From positions 27,012 to 91,011 of the forward strand of contig DFMV01000017.1 of NCBI GenBank assembly GCA_002375765.1: a DNA stretch of 64,000 bases, given 5' to 3'. Below are positions 36,714 to 44,934 of this stretch, piece after piece (the stretch's first letter is position 1; the number at the start of each line of letters is the position of its first letter). Origin of the DNA: Rhizobiales bacterium UBA3584. Its GTDB lineage: Bacteria; Pseudomonadota; Alphaproteobacteria; Rhizobiales; Devosiaceae. The notes under the pieces are model-generated. The model made no database searches. It was given only the letters and a program-made list of their open reading frames with translations, and was not told the DNA's origin. The position numbers were made by a program, and so were the translations under genes.

Positions 36714-37922
36714 ATGCGTCATATCAAAAAATCTCTGACCCTTGCGGTCGCTGCGGGTGTTCTGTCGGCCGCGTCGCCCGCCGTAGCACAGGACGTCACG
36801 CTCGGCTTTGTCGGCGGCTTCACCGGCCCCATCGAAAGCCTGACCCCGCCGATCTTTGCTGGCGCCGAACTCGCCGTCCAGCAGATCAACGATCAGGGCG
36901 GCATCCTTGATGGCGGCACGCTCACGATCGTTTCGGCCGACGGGGCCTGCGATGCGACAGCGGCAGCCAACGCCACGGACCGTCTGGTCAACACCGATCA
37001 GGTTACCGCCATTGTGGGCGGCCTGTGTACAGGTGAAACCATCGGCGGCGCCAATTCCGCTGCCATTCCCGGCGGTGTGGTCATGATCTCGCCGGCCTCC
37101 ACGGCCCCGGCGCTGACCACGCTCGAAGACAACGACCTTGTCTTCCGCACCACCCCCTCCGATGCTTTCCAGGGCGAAAAGCTCGCCGAGCTGCTGCTCT
37201 CCAAGGACATCACCGAAATCGCGCTGACCTATGTCAACAACGACTATGGTTCGGGTTTCGCCGATGCCGTGGTTTCGGCCTATGAAGCCGGCGGCGGCAC
37301 CGTCGCGGCCAACCTCGCCCATGAAGATGGCAAGGCCGACTACCGCGCCGAACTGGGCAACCTCGCGTCCTCGGGCGCTGAAACCCTTGTCGTTCTCGCC
37401 TATGCCAATTCCTCGGGCCAGACCCTGCTGCGCCAGGCACTGGAATCGGGCAACTTCCTTACCTTCGTTGGCGGTGACGGCATGGTCGGCGACGATCTGT
37501 TCACCGGTATCGATGCGGGCAGCGTGGAAGGCATGATCGCCACCCGCGCCGGTGCGTTCGAAGGCGAAAGCGCCACGGTTTACGCCGAACTGGCCACCGC
37601 CGCAGGCCTGACCCCCAACGACGTTTACGCTCCCCAGTCCTACGACGCCGCCTTCCTTCTGGCGCTGGCCATCGAAAAGAATGGCTCGGCCGACCGTGAA
37701 GGCCTCTCGGCTGCCCTGCGTGAAGTCTCTTCGGCTCCGGGTGAAACCATCCTGCCGGGCGAGTGGGAAAAGGCCAAGGAACTCATCGCGGCCGGCACCG
37801 ACATCGACTATCAGGGCGCCGGCGGCGATCTTGATTTCGACGAAGCGGGCGACGTTGATGGCGTGATCGTCGAATTGACCGTCGAAGGCGGCTCCTTCGT
37901 CGAAGTCGGCGTCATCGAATAA
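36714..37922 (+). CDS. Branched-chain amino-acid-type ABC substrate-binding protein
   Basis: Periplasmic binding protein of 402 residues from the ATG at 36714, with GAGGG upstream and a signal peptide (SLTLAVAAGVLSAASPAVAQ). It follows the LivK/peripla_BP_6 pattern: LGFVGGFTGPIESLTPPIF, VNGG-type GGLCTGETIGGANSAA, and VYAPQSYDAAFLLALAIE. It is convergent with the livM-livH-livF-livG genes, not in the same operon, and has its own terminator. It has strikingly uniform GC-rich codons, consistent with high expression. Confidence 0.92.
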   Translation: MRHIKKSLTLAVAAGVLSAASPAVAQDVTLGFVGGFTGPIESLTPPIFAGAELAVQQINDQGGILDGGTLTIVSADGACDATAAANATDRLVNTDQVTAIVGGLCTGETIGGANSAAIPGGVVMISPASTAPALTTLEDNDLVFRTTPSDAFQGEKLAELLLSKDITEIALTYVNNDYGSGFADAVVSAYEAGGGTVAANLAHEDGKADYRAELGNLASSGAETLVVLAYANSSGQTLLRQALESGNFLTFVGGDGMVGDDLFTGIDAGSVEGMIATRAGAFEGESATVYAELATAAGLTPNDVYAPQSYDAAFLLALAIEKNGSADREGLSAALREVSSAPGETILPGEWEKAKELIAAGTDIDYQGAGGDLDFDEAGDVDGVIVELTVEGGSFVEVGVIE

Positions 37923-37943
37923 GCCGACCAGGACCCCAATACA

Positions 37944-37976
37944 AAAAGCCCGGGAGCGATCCCGGGCTTTTTCTTT
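37944..37976. terminator. Bidirectional intrinsic terminator
   Basis: AAAAAGCCCGGGA (37944-37956), loop GCGA, TCCCGGGCTTTTT (37961-37973), then CTTT. The A-tract and T-tract make it functional on both strands, serving the rightward binding-protein gene and the leftward livM. Confidence 0.95.
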
Positions 37977-38014
37977 TCCTGCCAGTTGGTTCTCCAACCG
38001 CTCCTTAACCCACT

Positions 38015-38043
38015 GTCATTCCGGGATTTATTCCCGGAATCCA
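38015..38043. repeat. REP-like palindromic element, copy 2
   Basis: TGTC-ATTCCGGGA-TTTAT-TCCCGGAAT-CCA, the second copy of the element at 26237-26266, with the same flanks and arm/loop lengths. Two arm positions differ from copy 1, and both differences are compensated in the opposite arm. Lies between the bidirectional terminator and livM. Confidence 0.8.
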
Positions 38044-38091
38044 TCTCGCAGCGCCGCCGCGAAATGGGATCGGGAAAGACTGGCCCCAGCT

Positions 38092-39375
38092 TCAGTCCTT
38101 ACGGCTGATATGCTCGGGCAACAGCCCCTTTGGCGCAAACCGGAGGGCAATGGTCACCACCAGCCCCAGAACGAAAATCCGCATCTGCACGGCGCGGGTT
38201 TCGATATCGGGAATTTCACCCCAACCCATGGAGGACGACCAGCTGCTCACCGCCCCGAACAGGCCCGTCGCCAGCTGTTCGGACAGCATCCACACGATAT
38301 AGATGAACAGCCCGCCAAACAGCGCCCCGAAATTGTTGCCCGCGCCGCCCACGATCAGCATCACCCAGATGATGAAGGTGTGATTGATCGGCTGGTAGCT
38401 CGAGGGATCGAATATGCCCACGAACGAGACAAGGATCGCCCCGCCGATGCCCATGAGCACCGAGCCGAAAATGAAGATTTCCAGTTGCCGTCCCGTCACG
38501 TCCTTGCCCATTGAGGCCGCCGAGATGTGATTGTCGCGGATGGCTCGCATCATGCGGCCCCACGGCCCCTGATAGGCCCTGTGGATCAGAAACAGCCCGG
38601 CGATCACGATCAGCACCACCAGCGCCAGGAACCCGCCGCGCGCGTAAACGAAACTGTCGGAAATCGAAACGCCCAGCTCCTGATAATATTGCGGATTGGG
38701 CACCGGCCAGGGAATGGGCGAAACCGTCAGTGTGCCGCGCGTCAGCCATTCCATGTTGCGGATCACCGCCCGCAGGATCTCGGCGATTCCGATGGTGGCA
38801 ATCGCCAGGTAGTCGGCCCGCAGCCCGAGGCTGACCTTGCCGACCAGAAAGCCGATCAGCCCGGCCAGAACACCTCCGAACGCCCAGCCAAGGATCACCG
38901 GCAGGCCCAGCCCGCCGACCCAGCCAGCGGTCGAAGTGATGGTGTTGGCCGCCGGGTCCATCTGCGTGCGGAAGATCACATAGGCGGCAAACCACGCGAC
39001 AACGATCACCGCCCCGCGCCATTTCCCCCTGATCCCGAACCGCTGCACCCGATGGGCGAAAAAGATCAGCACCGCCCCGATGGCCGCGGCGATCGCCGAG
39101 CGCCCGAGCAGCATCGGCCCCTCGGACTCCCAGAACGCCATATTGACCGGGAACGAGATGAAGGTAACGGCAAACCCGCCCACCATCAGCATCCCCAGAA
39201 TGCCGAAATTGAACAGCCCGCCAAAGCCCCACTGGATATTGAGCCCCATGGCGATCAGCGCAAAGGCGAAGGCTTCCACCATCAGCCGCACGGTGAACGG
39301 GGTGCCCATCATCACACCCACGAAAACGATGAGCGCAAAGAGCGCCGCAAACAGCCCGATATAGCGCGCGGTCAT
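38092..39375 (-). CDS. livM: Branched-chain amino-acid ABC transporter permease LivM
   Basis: A 427-residue inner-membrane permease from the ATG at 39375, overlapping livH by 4 bp. The LivM signature region is present (SLGLRADYLAIATIGIAEILRAV, then GPWGRMMRAIRDN). It is longer than E. coli-type relatives of about 300-330 residues outside the N-terminal extension, because extra helices lie at about residues 85-150. Works with LivH, LivF, LivG and presumably the binding protein at 36714. Confidence 0.93.
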   Translation of the reverse strand: MTARYIGLFAALFALIVFVGVMMGTPFTVRLMVEAFAFALIAMGLNIQWGFGGLFNFGILGMLMVGGFAVTFISFPVNMAFWESEGPMLLGRSAIAAAIGAVLIFFAHRVQRFGIRGKWRGAVIVVAWFAAYVIFRTQMDPAANTITSTAGWVGGLGLPVILGWAFGGVLAGLIGFLVGKVSLGLRADYLAIATIGIAEILRAVIRNMEWLTRGTLTVSPIPWPVPNPQYYQELGVSISDSFVYARGGFLALVVLIVIAGLFLIHRAYQGPWGRMMRAIRDNHISAASMGKDVTGRQLEIFIFGSVLMGIGGAILVSFVGIFDPSSYQPINHTFIIWVMLIVGGAGNNFGALFGGLFIYIVWMLSEQLATGLFGAVSSWSSSMGWGEIPDIETRAVQMRIFVLGLVVTIALRFAPKGLLPEHISRKD

Positions 39376-40370
39376 GTGGAGGCTCCCTTGAAGATGCCCG
39401 TAGGCCGCACCAGAAGCACGACGACAAGGATCACGAAGGCGACGGTGAGTTTGTATTCCGACTGCACCAGCGTCAGCGAACTGGGGATGTCGAACCACAA
39501 GACGTCCCGGAACGGGCGCAACAGCACCGACCAGTTGAACACCGCCAGCGTTTCGGCAAAGCCCAGAACGAACCCGCCGGCGATCGCCCCATAGGCATGT
39601 CCAAGCCCGCCCAGAATGGCGGCGGCAAAGATCGGCAACACGATATTGAAGGCCAGATCGGGTTTCAGCGTCACATCGAGCGCCAGCATGGTGCCCGCCA
39701 GGCACGCCAAAGCGCCCGCAATCACCCACGTCACCCGCACGACGAGCTTGGTGTTGATGCCTGAAACCTTGGCGAGATCGGGATTGTCGGCCATGGCCCG
39801 CATCCCCTTGCCCAGCCGCGAGCGGGTGAGAAAGTAATGCAGCGCGATCACCGCAACGGCAGTCGAAGCCACCAGCCAGACCTGCGGCTCGGTAAAGGTA
39901 ATCGGCCGCGTCACGCCCTCGAAGGGCAATTCGAGCCGGAAAATCTGCTTGGGCTCGGTATCGAAAAACGAGCGCGTTTCCACCCCGAAAAACAGCCGGA
40001 TCAGCCCCTGGATCATCATGGTGACCCCGATCGAGGCGATCAGCAATGTCACCGGCTTGGCGCCCCGCGCCCGAAGCGGCGCATAAAACCCCTTGTCGAT
40101 CCCCAGCGCCAGTCCCGCCGCCAGCACCATGGCCAAAGGCACGACCAGCACGCCGGTCGGAATCGGCGTCACGATCCCCATCGCGGCCAAAACGCCGGCC
40201 AGAACGAAAGCGATGAACGCCCCCATGGTCATCATGTCGCCATGGGCGAAATGGGCAAACCGCAGAATGCCGAAGATCAGCGTCACACCGACCGCGCCAA
40301 GCGCATAGATAGAACCGAGGACAACGCCCCCGATCACCGCCTGATTGAAGAAAAAGATCAGATCGTTCAT
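39372..40370 (-). CDS. livH: Branched-chain amino-acid ABC transporter permease LivH
   Basis: A 332-residue permease with eight or so membrane helices and the LivH features IYALGAVGVTLIFGILRFAHFAHGDMMTMGAF at the N-terminus and RAMADNPDLAKVSGINT in the central cytoplasmic loop (the EAA-like contact for the ATPases). Overlaps livM by 4 bp. The 69-bp gap to the upstream livF gene contains a family B repeat. Confidence 0.94.
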   Translation of the reverse strand: MNDLIFFFNQAVIGGVVLGSIYALGAVGVTLIFGILRFAHFAHGDMMTMGAFIAFVLAGVLAAMGIVTPIPTGVLVVPLAMVLAAGLALGIDKGFYAPLRARGAKPVTLLIASIGVTMMIQGLIRLFFGVETRSFFDTEPKQIFRLELPFEGVTRPITFTEPQVWLVASTAVAVIALHYFLTRSRLGKGMRAMADNPDLAKVSGINTKLVVRVTWVIAGALACLAGTMLALDVTLKPDLAFNIVLPIFAAAILGGLGHAYGAIAGGFVLGFAETLAVFNWSVLLRPFRDVLWFDIPSSLTLVQSEYKLTVAFVILVVVLLVRPTGIFKGAST

Positions 40371-40377
40371 GTCTTTT

Positions 40378-40428
40378 CGTCCTCGTCGCGCGACCGAACC
40401 GCAAAACCGGTTGCCACTTTTGCCGGCC
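40378..40428. repeat. Intergenic repeat, family B copy 2
   Basis: Occupies most of the livF-livH gap. Read on the minus strand it gives GGCAACCGGTTTTGCGGTTCGG followed by CGCGCGACGAGG, matching the + strand at 32944-32990. Its position inside an operon suggests an influence on mRNA rather than on initiation. Confidence 0.55.
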
Positions 40429-40439
40429 GCGCTCCCCGG

Positions 40440-41144
40440 CTACCCCCCAAGAAAGCTCTTGGCCACATCCGGATCGTCGAGCAGTTCCTGCCCGGTCCCG
40501 GTGAACCTGTTCTGTCCACTGGTCAGAACGAACCCCTTGGTCGCGAATGCCAGCGCCTGGCGCGCATTCTGCTCGACCATCAGGATCCCCACGCCCGCGG
40601 CGTTGATCTTGACCACCTGTTCAAAGATTTCCATCATGTAGCGCGGCGAAAGCCCGGCCGATGGCTCATCGAGCATCAACAGTTTGGGCTTGCTCATCAG
40701 CGCCCGCCCCATGGCCACCATCTGGCGCTGCCCGCCCGACAATTCGCCCGCCGGCTGTTTGCGCTTGGCTTTGAGGTCGGGAAACATCTCATAGACCATA
40801 TCGAGGCTTTCAGTGATGTCGTCGCGCCGCACGAACGCGCCCATCTCGAAATTTTCATGCACCGACATGGAGGTAAACACGTTGTGCTCCTGGGGCACGA
40901 ACGAGAGCCCCATCGGCACCAGCCGGTCGGCCTCGAAATTGGTCACGTCCTGCCCGTCGAACGTCACCGTGCCCCCCGCAACCGTAATAAGCCCGAAGAT
41001 CGCTTTCAGCGTCGTGGATTTGCCCGCCCCGTTCGGCCCGACGATCACCCCGATATCGGAGGCGTCGATCGCCATATTGACGCCATTCAGGATCGGCGCG
41101 CCGCCATAGCCGGCCACGATGTCCTTAAGATCGATAAGGCTCAT
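40440..41144 (-). CDS. livF: Branched-chain amino-acid ABC transporter ATPase LivF
   Basis: A 234-residue ATPase from the ATG at 41144, overlapping livG by 4 bp. Motifs: Walker A GPNGAGKST, signature LSGGQRQM, Walker B LLMLDEPSAGLSP, switch His replaced by Gln-type loop MVEQNAR, all as in LivF. Energises the LivHM channel. Confidence 0.95.
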   Translation of the reverse strand: MSLIDLKDIVAGYGGAPILNGVNMAIDASDIGVIVGPNGAGKSTTLKAIFGLITVAGGTVTFDGQDVTNFEADRLVPMGLSFVPQEHNVFTSMSVHENFEMGAFVRRDDITESLDMVYEMFPDLKAKRKQPAGELSGGQRQMVAMGRALMSKPKLLMLDEPSAGLSPRYMMEIFEQVVKINAAGVGILMVEQNARQALAFATKGFVLTSGQNRFTGTGQELLDDPDVAKSFLGG

Positions 41145-41926
41145 TTCGTTGCCTCCACCGGGCCGCCGAAATAGGCCTCGACGATCATCGGGTTGGCCCG
41201 CAGCTCTTCCATATTGCCCTTGGCGATCACCTCGCCCTGCGCCATCACGATCACCGGATCGCACAGCCGCGCGATCAGATCCATGTCGTGCTCGATGACA
41301 AAGAAGGTATAGCCGAGCTCTTTGTTCATGCGCTCGATATTGGCGGCCAGATCGTTGAGCAGGGTCTTGTTGACCCCCGCCGCCACCTCGTCGAGCAGCA
41401 CGATCTTGGCGTCCACCATCATGGTACGGCCAAGTTCGAGCAGCTTTTTCTGCCCGCCCGAAAGATTGCCGGCCAACTCGTTCTTGACGTGCCCGAGTTT
41501 GAGAAAATCGATGACATCGAGGGCCTTGCTCCGCACCTCGGCCTCGCGCGCCGCCGCTTTGCCCGGCTGGAGCCACAGGGTCGAAAGACTCTCGCCCGGC
41601 TGGTCGCCCGGCACCATCATCAGGTTTTCCAGCGCCGTCATCTGGGAAAATTCATGCGCGATCTGGAAGGTGCGCAACATGCCCAGCCTGAACAGCTCAT
41701 GAGGCTTGAGCCCCGTAATATCCTGCCCGTCAAAGATGATCTGCCCGCTGGTGGGCGCGAAATTGCCGGCCACCATGTTGAACAGGGTGGATTTGCCCGC
41801 CCCGTTCGGCCCGATCAACCCGGTGATCGACCCGCGCTCGACTTCGAGCGAGCAATTGGAAACAGCCAGAAGTCCGCCAAACCGCTTGGAAACGGAACGC
41901 ACCTCGATTACCGCGTCAAACGCCAC
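41141..41926 (-). CDS. livG: Branched-chain amino-acid ABC transporter ATPase LivG
   Basis: About 261 residues from a GTG at 41926, preceded at a distance by GAGGGG; a TTG 12 codons upstream is an alternative. Walker A is GPNGAGKST, signature LSGGQKKL, Walker B IVLLDEVAAGVN (Val in place of the usual Pro after Asp-Glu), and H-loop FVIEHDMD. The LivG-specific MLRTFQIAHEFSQMTALENL loop is present. First gene of the livG-F-H-M operon. A GACC-TTTT-GGTC palindrome lies just upstream of the start. Confidence 0.93.
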   Translation of the reverse strand: MAFDAVIEVRSVSKRFGGLLAVSNCSLEVERGSITGLIGPNGAGKSTLFNMVAGNFAPTSGQIIFDGQDITGLKPHELFRLGMLRTFQIAHEFSQMTALENLMMVPGDQPGESLSTLWLQPGKAAAREAEVRSKALDVIDFLKLGHVKNELAGNLSGGQKKLLELGRTMMVDAKIVLLDEVAAGVNKTLLNDLAANIERMNKELGYTFFVIEHDMDLIARLCDPVIVMAQGEVIAKGNMEELRANPMIVEAYFGGPVEATK

Positions 41927-42019
41927 GCTTATGCTCAGCCCCTCAAATTTTTGTTGGACCAAAAGGTCAAAAAGCCCCGGAATTGCGGCATCTGTTCACA
42001 ACAGCGCCTTCCGGTCAAC

Positions 42020-42388
42020 TCAAAGCGCTTTGAGCACCGCTTCTGCTGTGGACTTGTTGTAGGCAACCGGGATGTCATAGAGCGTCGCAAGCCGCGTCAA
42101 CGCCTTGACGTCCACATCGTGCGGCAGGGCGCTCATGGGATCGATAAAGAAGATCAGCGCGTCCAGCCGCCCCTCGGCGATCATCGCCCCGATCTGCGCA
42201 TCCCCGCCCAGCGGACCGCTCTTGAGCGCCAGGACGGCGAGCCCGGTTTCCTGCGCCACGCGCCCGCCCGTCGTGCCCGTGCCCACCAGCGTGAAACCGC
42301 TCAGCCGGTCCTTGTGCGCCTGCGCGAAGGCGACCATGTCGTCCTTCTTTTCATCATGGGCCACCAGCCCGATGGTCTTTGTGGTCAT
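42020..42388 (-). CDS. mgsA: Methylglyoxal synthase
   Basis: Converts dihydroxyacetone phosphate to methylglyoxal and phosphate. From the ATG at 42388 the product is 122 residues, close to the family norm. It has [15 protein letters not shown], the phosphate-binding TGTTGGRV, the catalytic-Asp loop [11 protein letters not shown], and [19 protein letters not shown]. It stands alone. DHAP is also the predicted end product of the acid-sugar island at 3.2-14.5 kb, though nothing links them genetically. Confidence 0.96.
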   Translation of the reverse strand: MTTKTIGLVAHDEKKDDMVAFAQAHKDRLSGFTLVGTGTTGGRVAQETGLAVLALKSGPLGGDAQIGAMIAEGRLDALIFFIDPMSALPHDVDVKALTRLATLYDIPVAYNKSTAEAVLKAL

Positions 42389-42461
42389 GGCCTTTGCCGC
42401 CCTCACCCGTTTTGCTCTTCAACCATGGGCTGGCGGCCTTGCCAAGCCCACCCAAGCAAAA

Positions 42462-42482
42462 GGGCGCCCCGATGGACGCCCC
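42462..42482 (-). terminator. Probable terminator of the cheY-like gene
   Basis: GGGCG / CGCCC arms around a 10-nt loop. On the minus strand they are followed by CTTTTGC, 25 bp after the response-regulator stop. Short arms and a brief T-run make this moderate. Confidence 0.5.
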
Positions 42483-42506
42483 TGCAAACGCAAATATCGC
42501 GGTCGT

Positions 42507-42896
42507 TCAGCTCAGCGCGCCGATAACCGCCTCGATGCGTTTCTTCATCGTTCCGGCGTCATAGGGCTTGATGATGTAATTGTTCACGCCGCTCTCGATG
42601 GCTTCCTTGACCTGTTCCTTGTCGGAGCGGCCGGTCGCCATGATGAAGGGCATCCCTTGCGTGCGCGGGTGCTTGCGGATCACCTTGAGCAGCGTCAGCC
42701 CGTCGACATCGTCCATGTTCCAGTCGGAAATGATCAGATCGACACTGGTCTTTTCAAGCTTGGTCAGCGCATCGCGGCCCGATTTAGCCTCCACGATGTC
42801 CTTGAACCCGAGCTGAGTGAGGATGTATTTACAGATGCCCCGCATCGATTGCTGGTCATCGACAATGAGGACGCTGACTGCGCTGGCCTTTGGCAT
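42507..42896 (-). CDS. CheY-like response regulator
   Basis: A 129-residue single receiver domain. Acidic pair DD in VLIVDDQQSMRG, phospho-acceptor Asp in LIISDWNMD, Thr in FIMATGRSD (the T/S site reads ATG, so Thr is kept), and the Lys in IIKPYD. Part of the chemotaxis region, downstream of cheB. With a second CheY at 53859, this resembles the two-CheY systems of rhizobia, where one controls the motor and the other acts as a phosphate sink. Which is which cannot be assigned here. Confidence 0.92.
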   Translation of the reverse strand: MPKASAVSVLIVDDQQSMRGICKYILTQLGFKDIVEAKSGRDALTKLEKTSVDLIISDWNMDDVDGLTLLKVIRKHPRTQGMPFIMATGRSDKEQVKEAIESGVNNYIIKPYDAGTMKKRIEAVIGALS

Positions 42897-42986
42897 GGAT
42901 TCTCCGCCTTAAAATCCGGTCTTCTTCCGGAATGATCAGCCTTCAAAACTAGGCGACAACCGTTACAATAATCTCAATGCAAACCA

Positions 42987-44036
42987 TCAAGCTGCGGCCT
43001 TGAGCTTCATCAGGGCCGCGACCAGCCGCCCGGCGACCTTTTCCACGGGCGCCTCCTCGACCACCGCGCCGATCTCGAACGCCGCCTTGGGCATGCCATA
43101 GATCAGCGCCGAACCGCGCGATTGCCCGATGGTGAACGCTCCGGCCTCGCGCATGGCCTTAAGACCCGCCGCGCCGTCGCGCCCCATGCCCGTCAGGATC
43201 GCCCCCACCGCCATCGGTCCCACCACTCGCGCCACCGAGTTGAAAAGCACATCCACGCTCGGCCGGTGCCCCGAAGTCACCTCGTCCTGGGTCACCCGGC
43301 ATTTGAGCTGGCCGGAAGTCTTTTCCACCCGCAGATGAAAATCGCCCGGCGCGACATAAGCCGTGCCCCGCTCGAGCGCCATCCTGTCGGCGGCCTCGAT
43401 CACCCGCACCGGCACCAACTCGTTGAGCCGCGCGGCAAACCGCCCGGTAAACCCCTTGGGCATGTGCTGGGCAATCACGATCGGCGGACAATCGGCGGGG
43501 ATCCAGGAGAGCACCTGCCGGATCGCTTCCACACCACCGGTCGAAGCGCCAATGGCAATCAGCGCGCCCTCGGGCGCCGCCGCCGTCTTGAGCGGAAGGT
43601 CGGGCGCGGGGGCGCGATGCGCCGAGGCTTGCACGTCCGACTGCGCCGCAAAGCGCACCTTTTCACGCAGCGTCGCACCGAACGCATCGAGCCCGCCCGC
43701 GGCCTCGGTGCCAGGCTTGGCAACGAAATCGACAGCGCCCAGTTCAAGCGCCAGCATGGTTTCCGAGGCGCCCTTGGTGGTCAGCGTGGATACCATCACC
43801 ACGGGAAGCGGTCGCAGCCGCATGATCTTTTGCAAAAAGGCCAGCCCGTTCATGTTGGGCATTTCGATATCGAGCGTCACGACATCGGGGTTGAGCGCCT
43901 TGATCTTGTCGCGTGCGTCCAGCGGATCGTGGGCGGTGCCCACCACCGTGATATCGCCCTCTTGCGCCAGCGTTTTTGAAAGAACGTCCCGAATGAGTGC
44001 CGAATCGTCAACGACCAGGACCCTGATATTGCTCAT
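42987..44036 (-). CDS. cheB: Chemotaxis protein-glutamate methylesterase/glutaminase CheB
   Basis: A 349-residue adaptation enzyme. The N-terminal receiver (about 1-120) has phospho-Asp in VVTLDIEMPNMNG. The C-terminal methylesterase domain has the catalytic triad regions IAIGASTGGVEA (Ser), VIAQHMPKGFTGRFA (His) and ILTGMGRDGAAG (Asp). Demethylates receptors after phosphorylation by CheA. Overlaps cheR by 4 bp. Confidence 0.96.
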   Translation of the reverse strand: MSNIRVLVVDDSALIRDVLSKTLAQEGDITVVGTAHDPLDARDKIKALNPDVVTLDIEMPNMNGLAFLQKIMRLRPLPVVMVSTLTTKGASETMLALELGAVDFVAKPGTEAAGGLDAFGATLREKVRFAAQSDVQASAHRAPAPDLPLKTAAAPEGALIAIGASTGGVEAIRQVLSWIPADCPPIVIAQHMPKGFTGRFAARLNELVPVRVIEAADRMALERGTAYVAPGDFHLRVEKTSGQLKCRVTQDEVTSGHRPSVDVLFNSVARVVGPMAVGAILTGMGRDGAAGLKAMREAGAFTIGQSRGSALIYGMPKAAFEIGAVVEEAPVEKVAGRLVAALMKLKAAA

Positions 44037-44893
44037 GCTGCATCCTTTGCATCGGCATTTGCCTTGCGTTGATAGACAGTCTTGCCCACCAGTCTGAAGC
44101 CCTTGGAAACGGCCTGAAGGTTTTCTGAGTGACCGATATACAAGAACCCGTCCGGGGCCAGCACCTGGCCGAGCCGGTCAAACAGCATCCCTTGGGTGGG
44201 CTTGTCGAAATAGATCGCCACGTTCCGGCAGAAAATGGCATCGAACGGGCCGCTGACCGGCCAGGGTTCGATGAGATTGAGCAGCTTGAAGGTGACAAGC
44301 TCCCGCGCCGCGCTCGGGATGAGGATGTCCCCGGTTGCCGTCTTTTCAAACAACCCGGCCCGTTGCGCAGAGAGCCCATTGAGCTCGCTCGCCGGATAGA
44401 TGCCTCGCGCCGCCTTGTTCACGACGTTGGAATCGATATCGGTGGCAAGGATGCGGAAATCCCAGCGCTTGAGCTCGGGAAACGCGGCCAGAAGGCTCAA
44501 CGCGATCGTATAGGGCTCCTGCCCGGTCGAGCATCCCGCCGACCAGATGCGCAAGCGCGGCCTGGCGCCCTTGCCCACGCGTTGCGGCTTGGCGATCAGT
44601 CCGGCCACATAGCTCGTGAGATGATCGAAATGATGATCCTCGCGGAAGAACCGTGTCAGGTTGGTGGTGAGCGCGTTGACGAAATCCTGATCGTCCTCGG
44701 CCTGTCCCCGCGTCTCGAGAAAATCGATATAGGCGTCGAACCCGGATAACGACAAGCTGCGCACGATCTTGGAGAGACGCGAAATCACCAGCGTGCGCTT
44801 GGCGTCGGAAAGGGAAATGCCCGCTACGCGATAGACGCGCTCGCGGATTCGCGAAAATTCTCTTTCGCTGAGTGGAAATTCACCATTGTCCAT
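44033..44893 (-). CDS. cheR: Chemotaxis protein methyltransferase CheR
   Basis: A 286-residue S-adenosylmethionine-dependent glutamate methyltransferase. N-terminal helical CheR_N (about 1-80), then the SAM-binding core with RIWSAGCSTGQEPYTIAL and FDAIFCRNVAIYFD. Opposes CheB in receptor adaptation. Coupled to cheB by a 4-bp overlap. Confidence 0.96.
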   Translation of the reverse strand: MDNGEFPLSEREFSRIRERVYRVAGISLSDAKRTLVISRLSKIVRSLSLSGFDAYIDFLETRGQAEDDQDFVNALTTNLTRFFREDHHFDHLTSYVAGLIAKPQRVGKGARPRLRIWSAGCSTGQEPYTIALSLLAAFPELKRWDFRILATDIDSNVVNKAARGIYPASELNGLSAQRAGLFEKTATGDILIPSAARELVTFKLLNLIEPWPVSGPFDAIFCRNVAIYFDKPTQGMLFDRLGQVLAPDGFLYIGHSENLQAVSKGFRLVGKTVYQRKANADAKDAA

Positions 44894-44934
44894 ACAAGTT
44901 CCGACTCCCCAATGCCGGTTAACGCCCAGAAAAC

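Noticed and set aside
39837..41174. 445-residue open frame on the + strand
   Set aside because: Antisense across livH, livF and the intergenic repeat; His/Arg-rich shadow composition.
41940..41972. GACC-TTTT-GGTC and TTGGACCAA palindromes upstream of livG as an operator
   Set aside because: Short, only one copy and no adjacent regulator; mentioned under livG but not strong enough as a feature.
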